From: Dyadobacter sp. SG02
GTDB taxonomy: Bacteria; Bacteroidota; Bacteroidia; Cytophagales; Spirosomataceae
DNA length: 64,000 nt
Assembly: GCF_900109045.1 (NCBI RefSeq)
Contig: NZ_FNYL01000007.1
Location: 1-64,000 of the forward strand
Direction: 5' to 3'
Position numbers and translations under genes: made by a program. The notes beneath the pieces were generated by a model that had not been told where the DNA came from, searched no databases, and saw only the letters and a program-made list of their open reading frames with translations. Position 1 is the first letter of the stretch. Each line of letters begins with the position of its first letter. Positions 1 to 8,627 of this stretch are shown here, one piece after another.

Positions 1-189
1 GACGAGTTACTGAAAAGTGAAGAGGGAATCCAGAAACGAAAAAAGCGGTGCTTTGATGTCGAACCTGTCTTCGGCAATATCAAGCATAACCACAACTTTC
101 GCCGGTTCATGCTCCGTGGCAAGCAAAAGGTTGAGATCGAATGGGGATTGATTGCGATAGCACAGAATATCAGGAAGAAGGCAGCTTAG
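1..189 (+). CDS. IS1182-family transposase, C-terminal fragment (gene runs off the left edge)
   Basis: The first 189 bases read in frame 1 as 62 codons ending in TAG. They encode the end of a DDE transposase: residues reading FDVEPVFGNIKHNHNFRRF followed by MLRGKQKVEIEW match the C-terminal block of the IS1182 / DDE_Tnp_1 group, where the Glu of xxEPVFG is part of the catalytic triad. The N-terminal part lies outside the window, so it cannot be said whether the element is intact. The opposite strand also has an 81-codon reading frame here, but it resembles nothing. The terminal inverted repeat of the element was not identified; the hairpin at 276-306 is more likely a terminator. Confidence 0.8.
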   Translation, partial: DELLKSEEGIQKRKKRCFDVEPVFGNIKHNHNFRRFMLRGKQKVEIEWGLIAIAQNIRKKAA

Positions 190-275
190 ATAGGCTTGAT
201 CTAGCTCAGGAACTGCCCATGCCGCTAAAATCTTATACCAATCGGAAAACACGTTTGTAAACCATTTAAAACAGA

Positions 276-316
276 AGCCCGTCCCAAAAATGATTTGAGA
301 CGGGCTCTTTTGTTTT
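276..316. terminator. Hairpin terminator between the transposase and maeB, possibly bidirectional
   Basis: AGCCCGTC at 276 pairs with GACGGGCT ending at 306, and the stem extends through CAAA/TTTG with one mismatch. A T-rich run (307-316) follows on the plus strand. On the minus strand a weaker T-rich stretch follows, so the hairpin could also end maeB transcription. A role as the right end of the insertion sequence cannot be excluded. Confidence 0.55.
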
Positions 317-334
317 ATGCATGATCGAAAAGCA

Positions 335-2608
335 TTACTGGCCTTTCATTTGCGCTTCCACAACGGCAATCGCCACCATGTTCACAATTTCCCGCACCGA
401 GCTACCTAATTGCAGCACGTGTACTGGCTTTTTGAGGCCGAGCAGGATTGGTCCGATGGTTTCGAGTTCCGCGGCCTCTTTCAGCAGGTTATAAGCGATG
501 TTACTGGCCGAAAGGTTGGGGAAGATCAATGTATTTGCGCCGCCGTCGACGAGGTCGCTGAACGGGTGATTTTCCTTCAATAATGTCGTATTGAATGCAA
601 GGTGCGCCTGCAACTCGCCTTCCACGATCATCGACGGGTTGCGTTTTTTCAGGATCGCGGTAGCGTCGCGCATTTTCTCGGCGTCGGCCCCTTTGGCGCT
701 GCCGTAGTTGGCATAAGTTACCAATGCAATGCGCGGCTGGATGTTGAAACGCTCCACGGCTTTCGCAGTCAGTTCGGTGATTTCCACGATGTCATCGACG
801 GTCGGGTCGAGGTTGACGGTGGTATCGGAGAAAAACAGCGGGCCTTTCGGGGTGAGCAGAATGTACATACCGGCCACTTTGTTGACGCCGTCCTGCTTAC
901 CGATCACTTGCAGCGCCGGGCGGATCGTGTCGGGGTAAGTTCTTGTCAGACCGGAAATGAATGCGTCTGCCTCGCCCGTTTCAACCATCATCGAGCCGAA
1001 GTAGCTTTTGAAATACATCGTGCGACGTGCTTCAATAGGGGTAAGCCCCTTTCTTTTGCGCTTTTCGAACAATTTGGCGGCATACTTTTCGATCATGGCA
1101 TCGCTTTCCGGTACGCGCGGGTCGATGATCGACACGTCGGCCAGGTCGAGCTTACTTTCACGGATTAAATGCAGGATGGTGTCCTTATTACCGAGCAAAA
1201 TCGGCGTGGCAATGCCTTCGTCGCGTACCTGTTGGGCGGCCCGCAACACCTGAATGTTCTCGGCATCCGCAAATACGACCTTTTTAGGGGATAATTTCGC
1301 TTTGTTGAGGATCACGCGTGAGATCTGCTCATTGCGCCCCAGGCGGCTCGAAAGCTCTTGTTCGTAAGCATCCCAATCGGTGATCACCTTCCGTGCAACA
1401 CCGGTAGCAATGGCGGCTTTCGCCACAGCGGGTGCTACGGTCGTTAACAGGCGCGGATCTACCGGTTTTGGAATGATATAATTTTTACCAAAAACGATAT
1501 TGGTCTCATTATAAGCGAGGTTCACGATATCGGGAACGGGCTTGGTAGCGAGGTCGGCCAATGCGTGAACGGCTGCCAGCTTCATTTCCTCGTTGATTTC
1601 CGTCGCACGTACGTCGAGCGCGCCCCTGAATATGTACGGGAAGCCGAGCACGTTGTTCACCTGGTTGGGGTAATCGGAGCGGCCGGTGGCCATGATCACG
1701 TCTTCGCGGGCTTCTACGGCATCCGGGTAGGGAATTTCGGGGTTCGGGTTGGCCATGGCGAGCACAATAGGGTCCTTTGCCATCGATTTTACCATCTCCT
1801 TGGAAACAATGTCTGCGGTGGAAAGGCCGAGGAAGAGGTCGGCGCCTACCATAGCTTCTTCCAGCGATTCGTAAGCCTTGTCGGTCGCGAATTGCTTCTT
1901 CATATCGCTCAGATCCGTCCGGCCATTATGAATATGCCCTTTGGTATCGAACATAGCAATGTTTTTCGGACTGGCTCCCAATGAGAGGTACAGCTTCGTA
2001 CACGATACCGCGGATGCGCCCGCGCCGGATACGACCACGCGGATGTCTTCGATCTTTTTGTTGACGAGCACCAATGCATTTAGCATGGCCGCGGCGCTGA
2101 TGATCGCCGTTCCGTGCTGGTCGTCGTGCATGACGGGAATGTTCAGCTCTTTTTTGAGCCGCGCTTCTATTTCAAAGCATTCGGGCGCTTTGATGTCTTC
2201 CAGGTTGACGCCACCGAAAGTCGGTTCGAGTATCTTGACCGTTCTTACAAATTCATCGACGTCCTTGGTGTTGAGTTCTATGTCAAAAACGTCGATGTCG
2301 GCATATATTTTGAAGAGCAGGCCTTTCCCTTCCATCACCGGTTTGGAGGCTTCGGGGCCGATATCACCCAGGCCAAGCACGGCGGTACCATTACTGATTA
2401 CGGCCACCAGATTGCCCTTGGCGGTATATAAATAAGCATTTTCTACATTTTCGGCGATTTCCAGACAAGGCTCGGCCACGCCGGGTGAATAGGCAAGCGA
2501 AAGGTCGCGCTGGGTACTCGTTTCTTTGGTGGGGATGACCTGTATTTTTCCTGGTCTACCCTTGGAATGGTAGTATAGCGCGTCTTCTTTTCTAATCTTT
2601 TTGTTCAT
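335..2608 (-). CDS. maeB: NADP-dependent malic enzyme with C-terminal phosphotransacetylase-like domain (MaeB type)
   Basis: Cytoplasmic enzyme predicted to decarboxylate malate to pyruvate with production of NADPH. From the chosen start the protein has 757 residues: a malic N domain (about 15-150, with SLAYSPGVAEPC and NLEDIKAPECFEIE), a Rossmann NAD(P)-binding domain (about 160-400, GAGASAVSC, and MHDDQHGTA before it), and a phosphate acetyltransferase-like domain (about 420-750). The length and three-part layout are those of MaeB, not of the short malic enzymes. The PTA-like part is normally regulatory and binds acetyl-CoA (family knowledge). The start ATG at 2608 gives MNKKIRKEDALYYHSKGRPG, which fits the family; an upstream in-frame codon at 2641 would add 11 unlikely residues and lies at the predicted promoter. 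Confidence 0.95.
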   Translation of the reverse strand: MNKKIRKEDALYYHSKGRPGKIQVIPTKETSTQRDLSLAYSPGVAEPCLEIAENVENAYLYTAKGNLVAVISNGTAVLGLGDIGPEASKPVMEGKGLLFKIYADIDVFDIELNTKDVDEFVRTVKILEPTFGGVNLEDIKAPECFEIEARLKKELNIPVMHDDQHGTAIISAAAMLNALVLVNKKIEDIRVVVSGAGASAVSCTKLYLSLGASPKNIAMFDTKGHIHNGRTDLSDMKKQFATDKAYESLEEAMVGADLFLGLSTADIVSKEMVKSMAKDPIVLAMANPNPEIPYPDAVEAREDVIMATGRSDYPNQVNNVLGFPYIFRGALDVRATEINEEMKLAAVHALADLATKPVPDIVNLAYNETNIVFGKNYIIPKPVDPRLLTTVAPAVAKAAIATGVARKVITDWDAYEQELSSRLGRNEQISRVILNKAKLSPKKVVFADAENIQVLRAAQQVRDEGIATPILLGNKDTILHLIRESKLDLADVSIIDPRVPESDAMIEKYAAKLFEKRKRKGLTPIEARRTMYFKSYFGSMMVETGEADAFISGLTRTYPDTIRPALQVIGKQDGVNKVAGMYILLTPKGPLFFSDTTVNLDPTVDDIVEITELTAKAVERFNIQPRIALVTYANYGSAKGADAEKMRDATAILKKRNPSMIVEGELQAHLAFNTTLLKENHPFSDLVDGGANTLIFPNLSASNIAYNLLKEAAELETIGPILLGLKKPVHVLQLGSSVREIVNMVAIAVVEAQMKGQ

Positions 2609-2630
2609 ACCTGAGTTGACGATGTTTCGT

Positions 2631-2659
2631 GCAAGGTACAAACATTCGGTTCACCGCAA
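2631..2659 (-). promoter_or_regulatory. Candidate maeB promoter
   Basis: On the minus strand a TTG (2659-2657) is followed after 18 bases by TACCTTGC (2638-2631), close to the Bacteroidota TTG-N17-23-TAnnTTTG promoter. It lies about 23 bases before the maeB ATG. Two of the six fixed -7 bases differ from consensus, so the call is tentative. Confidence 0.35.
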
Positions 2660-2722
2660 TGAAATCCGGGAAGGTATTCGCCAGAATTTCATTACGGATT
2701 TTGAGACGGCTGGTTACATCGA

Positions 2723-3913
2723 TTATTGGAAGGTAGAAAGGTCATCGTCAGCCAATGAGGGGCTTTTGACCAATTTTTTCCGCTCTTTGACGGTAACAAT
2801 TCGTTTTTTGAGAAAATAGGCAAATACCATGTACAGACCGAACATTCCTACGTAAATGTACAACGATGCGGTGTTGGTAATGTCGCCATGGAACGTGAAG
2901 AATAAAGCCGTGTTGATGATGGTCACCATCCACAATGTGAACGATGCCCAGAAGTGATTAAGGCCGTTGTCGATCAGGATGTGGTGCATATGGTTGCGGT
3001 CGGCCACGAAGGGCGAGCCGCCTTTGAAAATGCGGACGATGAACACGCGTAATGTATCGAAGATCGGCACGATTAGCAGTACCATCACGATGATCGGCGC
3101 ATTGAAATAGGCATTGGGGTCGTGCAGGTAACCTACGTTCAGTGAAAGGAACTCTACCGCGAAGATCGAAAGCAGGTAGCCGACGATCAGCGAACCGGTG
3201 TCGCCCATGAAAATCTTGCTGGTTTTGGAAAAATTAAAACGCAGAAAACCGAGCAACGAGCCCGACATCGCGAATGCAAGGCAACCGAATGAGAAATGAT
3301 CGTTGGCGATGAACCAGATCCCGAACCCAAGGCCTGCAATGAGGCTGATACCGCCCGCGAGGCCGTCAATCCCGTCGATGAGGTTGATCGCATTGATGAT
3401 GGCGATGAAAATGAAAACTGTGAGCGGAATGCTGATAAAGTCCGAAACACCGTGAATGCCGAAGATGCCGTAGAAGTTATCGACCTTGAAATTCCCCATC
3501 GCGACGAGGATCAGCGAGGCGAAAATCTGGATGATAAGTTTCTTCGTTGGGTCTACTGCCAGGATATCGTCTTTAATCCCCAGGAAAAACAAGATGATCA
3601 CGCCGGTCATCGCCAGGCTGATCAGGTTCGAATCGAGGATGTTCTCCGAATGCGGCCACAGGAAATAGGCAATTAAAGTCGCCGCAAATATGGCAATACC
3701 GCCCAAAGTAGGCGTTTCCGTTTCATGTGAGCTTCTGAAACCCGGCTTGGCAGTCAAATGCAGCAGGTTGGAGAGGTTGATGATGATGGGTATTGAAATG
3801 ATCGAAAGAAAGCAGCCTATCAGGAATGAAAGAAGGCATTGATAGATGTCGTGATGGACAAGCGTATTGACGTTTCCTTCGGTCAGAATTTGCAGAGGTA
3901 GTTGTAGTTCCAT
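2723..3913 (-). CDS. Polyprenyl-phosphate sugar-1-phosphate transferase, WecA/MraY family (GT4 integral membrane)
   Basis: Integral membrane enzyme of 396 residues with about ten hydrophobic segments. It has the family's signature motifs: the Asp pair in GIKDDI (115-116), NLIDGIDG (177-184), FMGDTGS (235-241) and the HIH-like loop DRNHMHH (305-311). It is predicted to move a HexNAc-1-phosphate from a UDP-sugar to undecaprenyl phosphate, the first membrane step of surface-polysaccharide assembly. It is WecA-like rather than MraY because it sits with glycosyltransferases and not in a cell-division cluster. It lies downstream of the glycosyltransferase block on the same strand but is separated by 150 AT-rich bases, so it may have its own promoter. 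Substrate sugar unknown. Confidence 0.9.
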   Translation of the reverse strand: MELQLPLQILTEGNVNTLVHHDIYQCLLSFLIGCFLSIISIPIIINLSNLLHLTAKPGFRSSHETETPTLGGIAIFAATLIAYFLWPHSENILDSNLISLAMTGVIILFFLGIKDDILAVDPTKKLIIQIFASLILVAMGNFKVDNFYGIFGIHGVSDFISIPLTVFIFIAIINAINLIDGIDGLAGGISLIAGLGFGIWFIANDHFSFGCLAFAMSGSLLGFLRFNFSKTSKIFMGDTGSLIVGYLLSIFAVEFLSLNVGYLHDPNAYFNAPIIVMVLLIVPIFDTLRVFIVRIFKGGSPFVADRNHMHHILIDNGLNHFWASFTLWMVTIINTALFFTFHGDITNTASLYIYVGMFGLYMVFAYFLKKRIVTVKERKKLVKSPSLADDDLSTFQ

Positions 3914-4063
3914 GAGCCTGTCAAATTGGGAAGTGCGTTGAGGTGCGGATCCTAAAATCCAAATTCAAATATCGAAATATAAACCAATAATTGTAATATG
4001 CAAATGCCTGAATATCAAAATATTTACTGTTTGGTTTAAGGTACTTCAGTTGACTTCCGTGTC

Positions 4064-4807
4064 TTAGATAAATTGTATAATTTTTCTCAAAGGTTTTAAC
4101 CACAAAGTATAAAACCGGGGTTCGAGATGGTTGATTTTCCATGCCAGCCGGTCGTTCCGGTTAGCAGCGATGCGGTTCTTGAATGTACTGTTGCTGACAC
4201 CTCCGGCCCGCATTTTCACGAGGACTTTGGGTACATAAGCAAGCTTGATGTTTTCACGATGTACGAAACGGAGCATCAGTTCGTAATCTGCTGCGCTACC
4301 GAGATCGAGGCGGAAATGCCCGTGTGTGTTGTAGACCTCTTTCTTGACGAAAAAAGTAGGGTGCGGCGGCATCCATCCATTCAAAAACGCGCCTACCTTG
4401 TAAGCACCAGAGACCCATTTCCGGCGTACGAGCGTTGCATCGTTTGCATCAATATATTCAAGATCGCCATAGGAAGCGTCGAAATCGCCGGAAGCCAGCA
4501 CCCCGGCCACCTCGCTGATCACCGACGGATACGCGTAAAAATCGTCGGCATTCAGAATCCCTATGACATCACCGGTTGCCAATTGTATGCCTTTGTTCAT
4601 GGCATCGTAGATTCCGGCGTCCGGTTCGCTTAGAAAACGGGCGATTTTGTCACCGTACGACCGCACGATTTCCTGGGTACCATCCTTCGAATTCCCGTCC
4701 ACGATAATGTACTCGATATCCGGATAATCTTGCGCGAGTACGGACTCTATGCAGTGACCGATCGTCGCCGCACCATTATATACAACAGTAAGTATGCTTA
4801 CTTTCAA
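4064..4807 (-). CDS. Family 2 glycosyltransferase, TTG start coupled to the upstream acetyltransferase
   Basis: Cytoplasmic or membrane-associated inverting GT2 of 247 residues. The N-terminus LKVSILTVVYNG is the usual nucleotide-binding beginning, followed by IIVDGNSKDGT and the metal-binding LNADDF, with PHPTFF and the acceptor-domain Asp-rich AADYELMLR. The reading frame is open upstream for 43 more codons, but these overlap the acetyltransferase gene and do not look like GT2. The best start is the TTG at 4807-4805, which overlaps the preceding stop codon as TTGA and suggests translational coupling. It is the last gene of the overlapping part of the polysaccharide block. Acceptor and donor sugars cannot be told from sequence. 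Confidence 0.88.
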   Translation of the reverse strand: MKVSILTVVYNGAATIGHCIESVLAQDYPDIEYIIVDGNSKDGTQEIVRSYGDKIARFLSEPDAGIYDAMNKGIQLATGDVIGILNADDFYAYPSVISEVAGVLASGDFDASYGDLEYIDANDATLVRRKWVSGAYKVGAFLNGWMPPHPTFFVKKEVYNTHGHFRLDLGSAADYELMLRFVHRENIKLAYVPKVLVKMRAGGVSNSTFKNRIAANRNDRLAWKINHLEPRFYTLWLKPLRKIIQFI

Positions 4808-5370
4808 CTGGTTATAGTTCTTGTTTTGATATATTTTGCAGGATTTCCCTGGTAAATTCCATAAGCTTCCAAATGGCTCGTAGCAACTGATCCAACGGTC
4901 AGCAGCGCGTGGGAGCCTACCTGCACGCCCGGACAAACCGTTGCCTGCGCGCCGATCCAGGAGCCGGTCCCCAGCGTTATGGGCTTCACAATCAGGTCAA
5001 AAGTGCTTTTTCTGTAATTATGATTGCCCGTTAAAAGCATTGCGCCCTGCGACAGGCATGCATTTGATTCGATAGTCACCAATGTGAGGTTGTCGATCCA
5101 CACATTTTCCCCGATCCAGACATGGTCGCCTATTTGCAGGAACCAGGGGTATTTCACGTTCACCTTTGGCTTGATCACCACCCCTTTGCCGATCTTCGCG
5201 CCGAACAGCCGGAGCAATGCAACCTTGAATGCGGAAGGATATGGAATGTGTGTGTGAATGAACAGCCGGTTCAACAAATACCATGTTACCAGCTTCGGAT
5301 AGCCACCCGGATTGTACCAATCGTTGTTATAAACGGACAGATTGGTTTGGGTTCCTGAGGTCTTTTCCAT
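4804..5370 (-). CDS. WcaF-like hexapeptide-repeat acyltransferase
   Basis: Predicted O-acetyltransferase of 188 residues in the left-handed beta-helix family. It starts with the WcaF-type NDWYNPGGYPKL segment, then hexapeptide repeats (IGKGVVIKPKVNV, IGDHVWIGENVWI) and the loop GNHNYRKSTFDL carrying the catalytic-type His. The ending GNPAKYIKTR is typical. It likely acetylates a sugar of the polysaccharide made by its neighbours. ATG at 5370 was chosen because AGGA lies 8 bases upstream; an ATG at 5394 is also in frame and adds 8 residues. It overlaps the upstream GT2 gene by 44 bases and the downstream GT2 by 3. Confidence 0.85.
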   Translation of the reverse strand: MEKTSGTQTNLSVYNNDWYNPGGYPKLVTWYLLNRLFIHTHIPYPSAFKVALLRLFGAKIGKGVVIKPKVNVKYPWFLQIGDHVWIGENVWIDNLTLVTIESNACLSQGAMLLTGNHNYRKSTFDLIVKPITLGTGSWIGAQATVCPGVQVGSHALLTVGSVATSHLEAYGIYQGNPAKYIKTRTITS

Positions 5371-6253
5371 ATTCCGTCCTGAAATGTGATACAATAGCTT
5401 CCTTGTCGCGGCCTACCCGGTGATACACTTCGTAAATCTTGGCATCCACCAGGAAGCGATACCAAAACCCCTGTAAAACGTGCCACATTAGCCCCTTTGT
5501 TCCATCCAGGAACCCCAACTTCACGAAGTACCTGAATGTGAAATAGATAAACGGCCTCGTGAAAAGCGGCATACCGGCATATTTGATTTTGAGGAAACGC
5601 GTGCGCTGCTCCTGGTTGCCCCAGAAACTCGGTTCGACGGTCTCTTTGCTATCAAAGTTATATTTAATGTTCAACAGGTCGATGACCTCCCGGATTGCGT
5701 AATTGTTATGCTTTTGCGTCCACCAGGTGAGGTTATTAAGGTTATGATCGACGATATCGTGCTGTAACTGAGCGGTGGTGCCGCTGCTTAGTTTGATATG
5801 TTCATCCATCCATAACTCCTCGCAAATGCCCAGCCCGCGCCGCCATACGCGCAGGAGCCAGATGGGGTAATAGCCACCGCGGCGAATCCATTTTTCCATG
5901 AAAATCACCCTGCGTTTCACGTAAAGTCCCGAGACATTTTCAGGCACCTGCGCGAGCGAGCTGTTCAGTTCTGCGGCGAGTTCGGGCGTAATGTACTCGT
6001 CCGCATCCATGCGCATGAGCCATTGGGTCTGGAACGGGTTATTCCGGATACCGAAATTAAACTGGAACGCGTAGGAAACCCAGGGATTCTGTACCACCGT
6101 AGCGCCGAGGCCTTCGGCAATTGCAACAGTGTCGTCGGTGGAATGGGAGTCGACGATGAAAATTTTATCAGTAACCTGTAACAGGCTTTGAATGCACCGG
6201 CCGATGTGCTTGGATTCGTTGTGTGTTAAAATGATGACGGATAAATCAATCAT
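5327..6253 (-). CDS. Family 2 glycosyltransferase, WaaE/KdtX-like
   Basis: Protein of 308 residues starting MIDLSVIILTHNESKHIGRC, followed by the GT2 motifs IVDSHSTDDTV and MRMDADEYI (DxD-type metal site). The C-terminal half has aromatic-rich stretches (RPFIYFTFRYFVKLGFLDG) resembling the LPS core beta-1,4-glucosyltransferase group, where they are thought to dock on the inner membrane. It sits between a GT4 gene (27 bases upstream) and the WcaF-like gene, which it overlaps. It probably adds one residue of the repeat unit; the sugar is unknown. Confidence 0.87.
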   Translation of the reverse strand: MIDLSVIILTHNESKHIGRCIQSLLQVTDKIFIVDSHSTDDTVAIAEGLGATVVQNPWVSYAFQFNFGIRNNPFQTQWLMRMDADEYITPELAAELNSSLAQVPENVSGLYVKRRVIFMEKWIRRGGYYPIWLLRVWRRGLGICEELWMDEHIKLSSGTTAQLQHDIVDHNLNNLTWWTQKHNNYAIREVIDLLNIKYNFDSKETVEPSFWGNQEQRTRFLKIKYAGMPLFTRPFIYFTFRYFVKLGFLDGTKGLMWHVLQGFWYRFLVDAKIYEVYHRVGRDKEAIVSHFRTEYGKDLRNPNQSVRL

Positions 6254-6279
6254 ATCGGTTACTTTGGCCGCAAATGTAG

Positions 6280-7434
6280 TTACTTTTTTTGAACTTTCTT
6301 GTATTCTTCCAATAACTGATTGGCAACCACGCGGATGTCAAAATTTTCGGTAACCATCTTGTAAGCTCGATTTGCGATGCCTTCGGCGTAAGACCTGTCT
6401 TGTAATATTTTAAGAAGTCCATCCGCCACGCCTTCGCTGCTCAGTGGGGTAAGGTAAGCCGCATCGTACTGAGCAATGTAGTCGCCGAAGCCCACCCGGT
6501 CGGACACGAGCGCGGGTACGCCGGATGTCATCGCTTCCAGTACCGCGATCGAAAATCCTTCCGAATAGGAGGGAGAGACGAAGAGATCGGCATCGGCTAA
6601 CGCTTCTTTTTTGATGGTGTCGGTGAGCATACCTACCAGTTTAATGCGGTCTCCGAGGTTGTGTTTGCGGATAAAATCTTCGGTTTCGGCCTGGTAACCG
6701 TCGTCGGGGCCTGCTAATATCAGCTGGGCATTCGGTAATTGCTCATGAACCTTTTGAAATGCGGGCAAAAGCAGGTCGAGGCCTTTCTTGATATTCAGCC
6801 GGGCCAGGAAAAGTACCATTTGCTGGTCGGGTGAAATACCGTGTTTGGCACGGAAGGTACCTTTGGCAGGCAGATTCGAGCGGGTATATTCGTCGAGTTT
6901 CATACCGTTGGGCACAATCACCATGTTTTTCGGTCGGTAACCCAGGTAGCGGATCACGTCTTCTTCCTCGTCCGTGTTGTTGATCTGGATGAGATCGGCC
7001 TGGCCAAGCAGTTTCTTTTGGTATAAAAAAGTCACCAGATCTTTCTTCCACTTGCTGTGCGCTACCGCCCATTTGTCGAGCAGGCCGTGGATGGTGATGA
7101 CTTTCACCGCTTTCGAAGGGATCAGGAATGGCGCGAGGCTACCGAAATGCCAGATCCCGTGCATGTGTACCACGTCGTATTCGTGGATGTGTTTTTTCAA
7201 ATATTTGTACAATTCGACGGAAAACTCCCGGTAGACATTGCTCAGGGGCGTCGTACGCGCGACAGCGATCAGGCGTGCGCCCTCGGGCACGGGGTACATT
7301 TTCTCGCCGGGCGTCATCGGGCTCAGTATGTCGACCTGGTGGCCTTGCTTCACGACCTCTGTGGTGTGGTCGTAGATAATGCGGGCCGGGCCTCCGATCG
7401 CCCATGTATATGCACAAATATTGAGTATTCGCAT
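6280..7434 (-). CDS. Family 4 glycosyltransferase (group 1)
   Basis: Retaining GT-B glycosyltransferase of 384 residues. The N-terminal acceptor domain begins MRILNICAYTWAIGGPARI with a glycine-rich loop and has the HMHGIWH motif; the C-terminal donor domain has VLFLARLNIKKGLDLLLPAF and the EX7E motif in SPSYSEGFSIAVLEAMTSG. The start at 7434 gives a canonical N-terminus. A second ATG at 7479 overlaps the upstream stop as ATGA and would add 15 residues (MTGRITNTTIHLTPS) that do not resemble the family, so it is less likely although the overlap is suggestive. Member of the leftward polysaccharide operon. Confidence 0.9.
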   Translation of the reverse strand: MRILNICAYTWAIGGPARIIYDHTTEVVKQGHQVDILSPMTPGEKMYPVPEGARLIAVARTTPLSNVYREFSVELYKYLKKHIHEYDVVHMHGIWHFGSLAPFLIPSKAVKVITIHGLLDKWAVAHSKWKKDLVTFLYQKKLLGQADLIQINNTDEEEDVIRYLGYRPKNMVIVPNGMKLDEYTRSNLPAKGTFRAKHGISPDQQMVLFLARLNIKKGLDLLLPAFQKVHEQLPNAQLILAGPDDGYQAETEDFIRKHNLGDRIKLVGMLTDTIKKEALADADLFVSPSYSEGFSIAVLEAMTSGVPALVSDRVGFGDYIAQYDAAYLTPLSSEGVADGLLKILQDRSYAEGIANRAYKMVTENFDIRVVANQLLEEYKKVQKK

Positions 7435-7475
7435 GCTTGGGGTTAAATGTATAGTTGTGTTCGTAATGCGTCCCG

Positions 7476-8627
7476 TCATTGGCTGGCGAGGTCGCGGTAA
7501 GTCGCGGCCATTTGCCCGGCCACCGGGCCGGACGCAAACGGGGCGATCAGTTTTAAAGATTCTTGTCCCATTCCGGCCATGCGGTCGGGATTTTGGATAA
7601 AAAAGGCTAAATGCTTTTCTAGTTCGGCCTGTTGGGTGTGATTAAATGCAAACCCGTTCACACCATGGCGTACAAGATCGGCGGCACATCCGCACGTATC
7701 GGACACGATGACGGGCATTCCGCACACCATTGCCTCATTCACCACCAGTCCCCACGGCTCCGATTTGCTGGGCAATACCAGCACATCACTCTGCGCCAGC
7801 CAGCCAGGCACCTGGTACCACGGGAATCCACCCGCGAAAATGACCTGGTTTGCAATGCCCGAGTCGGTTGCAAGCTTTTCCAGATGGGCTCGTTCGGGTC
7901 CGTCGCCTACAAAGAGCAGTTGCCAGTCCGACCCGGTTTCTTTCACAGTTTTAGCAAATGCAAGCATCAGTGTATTCAGATTCTTTTCCGGTGCAAGCCT
8001 TCCTACATAGACAAATTTCCGCGAAATACGCTTTTCCGCCGTTGCAAGTTCCGCTTTGGCTTCATCGTACCGCTGCCGGATCACCTGTTCGTCAATCACT
8101 GCCGCATTCCGCGTTTTGATTGCACTTTTCTGCACACCCAGGCTTTCCAGGTATTCCGCAGATGTTTTTCCAAAGCAAAAAAATGCGCTGGCGCGGCCTA
8201 CAATTACTTTCTTGATCCACTCTTTCCAGGCCGAGCGGTTGTGGTCGGCGGAGGACGATTCCGATGAAATTACCACTTGCACACCTTTCCACCGCGCGTA
8301 AAACATGAGCAGCACCTGCGCCCAGTCGAAATAGCCCGTGATATTGAGCACGTCGGGCCGGTATTCGTCGAACACCCTGAAAAGCGCCTCGCGCCGTTCG
8401 CCGAAGCTTACCTGATCAAGGCTGCGTTCGAAAAGCACTTTGTAAGGATAATCATAAATGATCGTATCGTCGTTTTGCATTCCTTTTCGGCTCGCCTCGT
8501 ACAACGCGATCTGCGCAACGAGGAGTTCGTCCGTCGGATTGGCCCGTTTGATAGCCCGGTCGATCTCGCTGAAAAGCTTCGATTTATAATGCGCCCATAA
8601 TTGGTTGTGAACGATCAGTACCCGCAT
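7476..8627 (-). CDS. Family 4 glycosyltransferase (group 1)
   Basis: GT-B glycosyltransferase of 383 residues. MRVLIVHNQLWAHYKSK opens the N-terminal domain, a conserved-looking SSESSSADHNRS lies near 125, and the C-terminal domain has FVYVGRLAPEKNLNTL and LVLPSKSEPWGLVVNEAMVCG with the EX7E nucleotide-sugar site. Its ATG overlaps the stop codon of the SGNH gene by one base (TAATG), so the two are almost certainly co-translated. Sugar specificity cannot be judged. Confidence 0.9.
   Translation of the reverse strand: MRVLIVHNQLWAHYKSKLFSEIDRAIKRANPTDELLVAQIALYEASRKGMQNDDTIIYDYPYKVLFERSLDQVSFGERREALFRVFDEYRPDVLNITGYFDWAQVLLMFYARWKGVQVVISSESSSADHNRSAWKEWIKKVIVGRASAFFCFGKTSAEYLESLGVQKSAIKTRNAAVIDEQVIRQRYDEAKAELATAEKRISRKFVYVGRLAPEKNLNTLMLAFAKTVKETGSDWQLLFVGDGPERAHLEKLATDSGIANQVIFAGGFPWYQVPGWLAQSDVLVLPSKSEPWGLVVNEAMVCGMPVIVSDTCGCAADLVRHGVNGFAFNHTQQAELEKHLAFFIQNPDRMAGMGQESLKLIAPFASGPVAGQMAATYRDLASQ

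Noticed and set aside
3921..4142. 73-codon frame in the gap after the GT2 gene
   Set aside because: Most of it lies in AT-rich spacer and the GT2 3' end; no motif or start signal supports it.
7435..7479. Upstream ATG for the GT4 gene with an ATGA overlap
   Set aside because: The added 15 residues do not match the family's N-terminus; kept as an alternative only.
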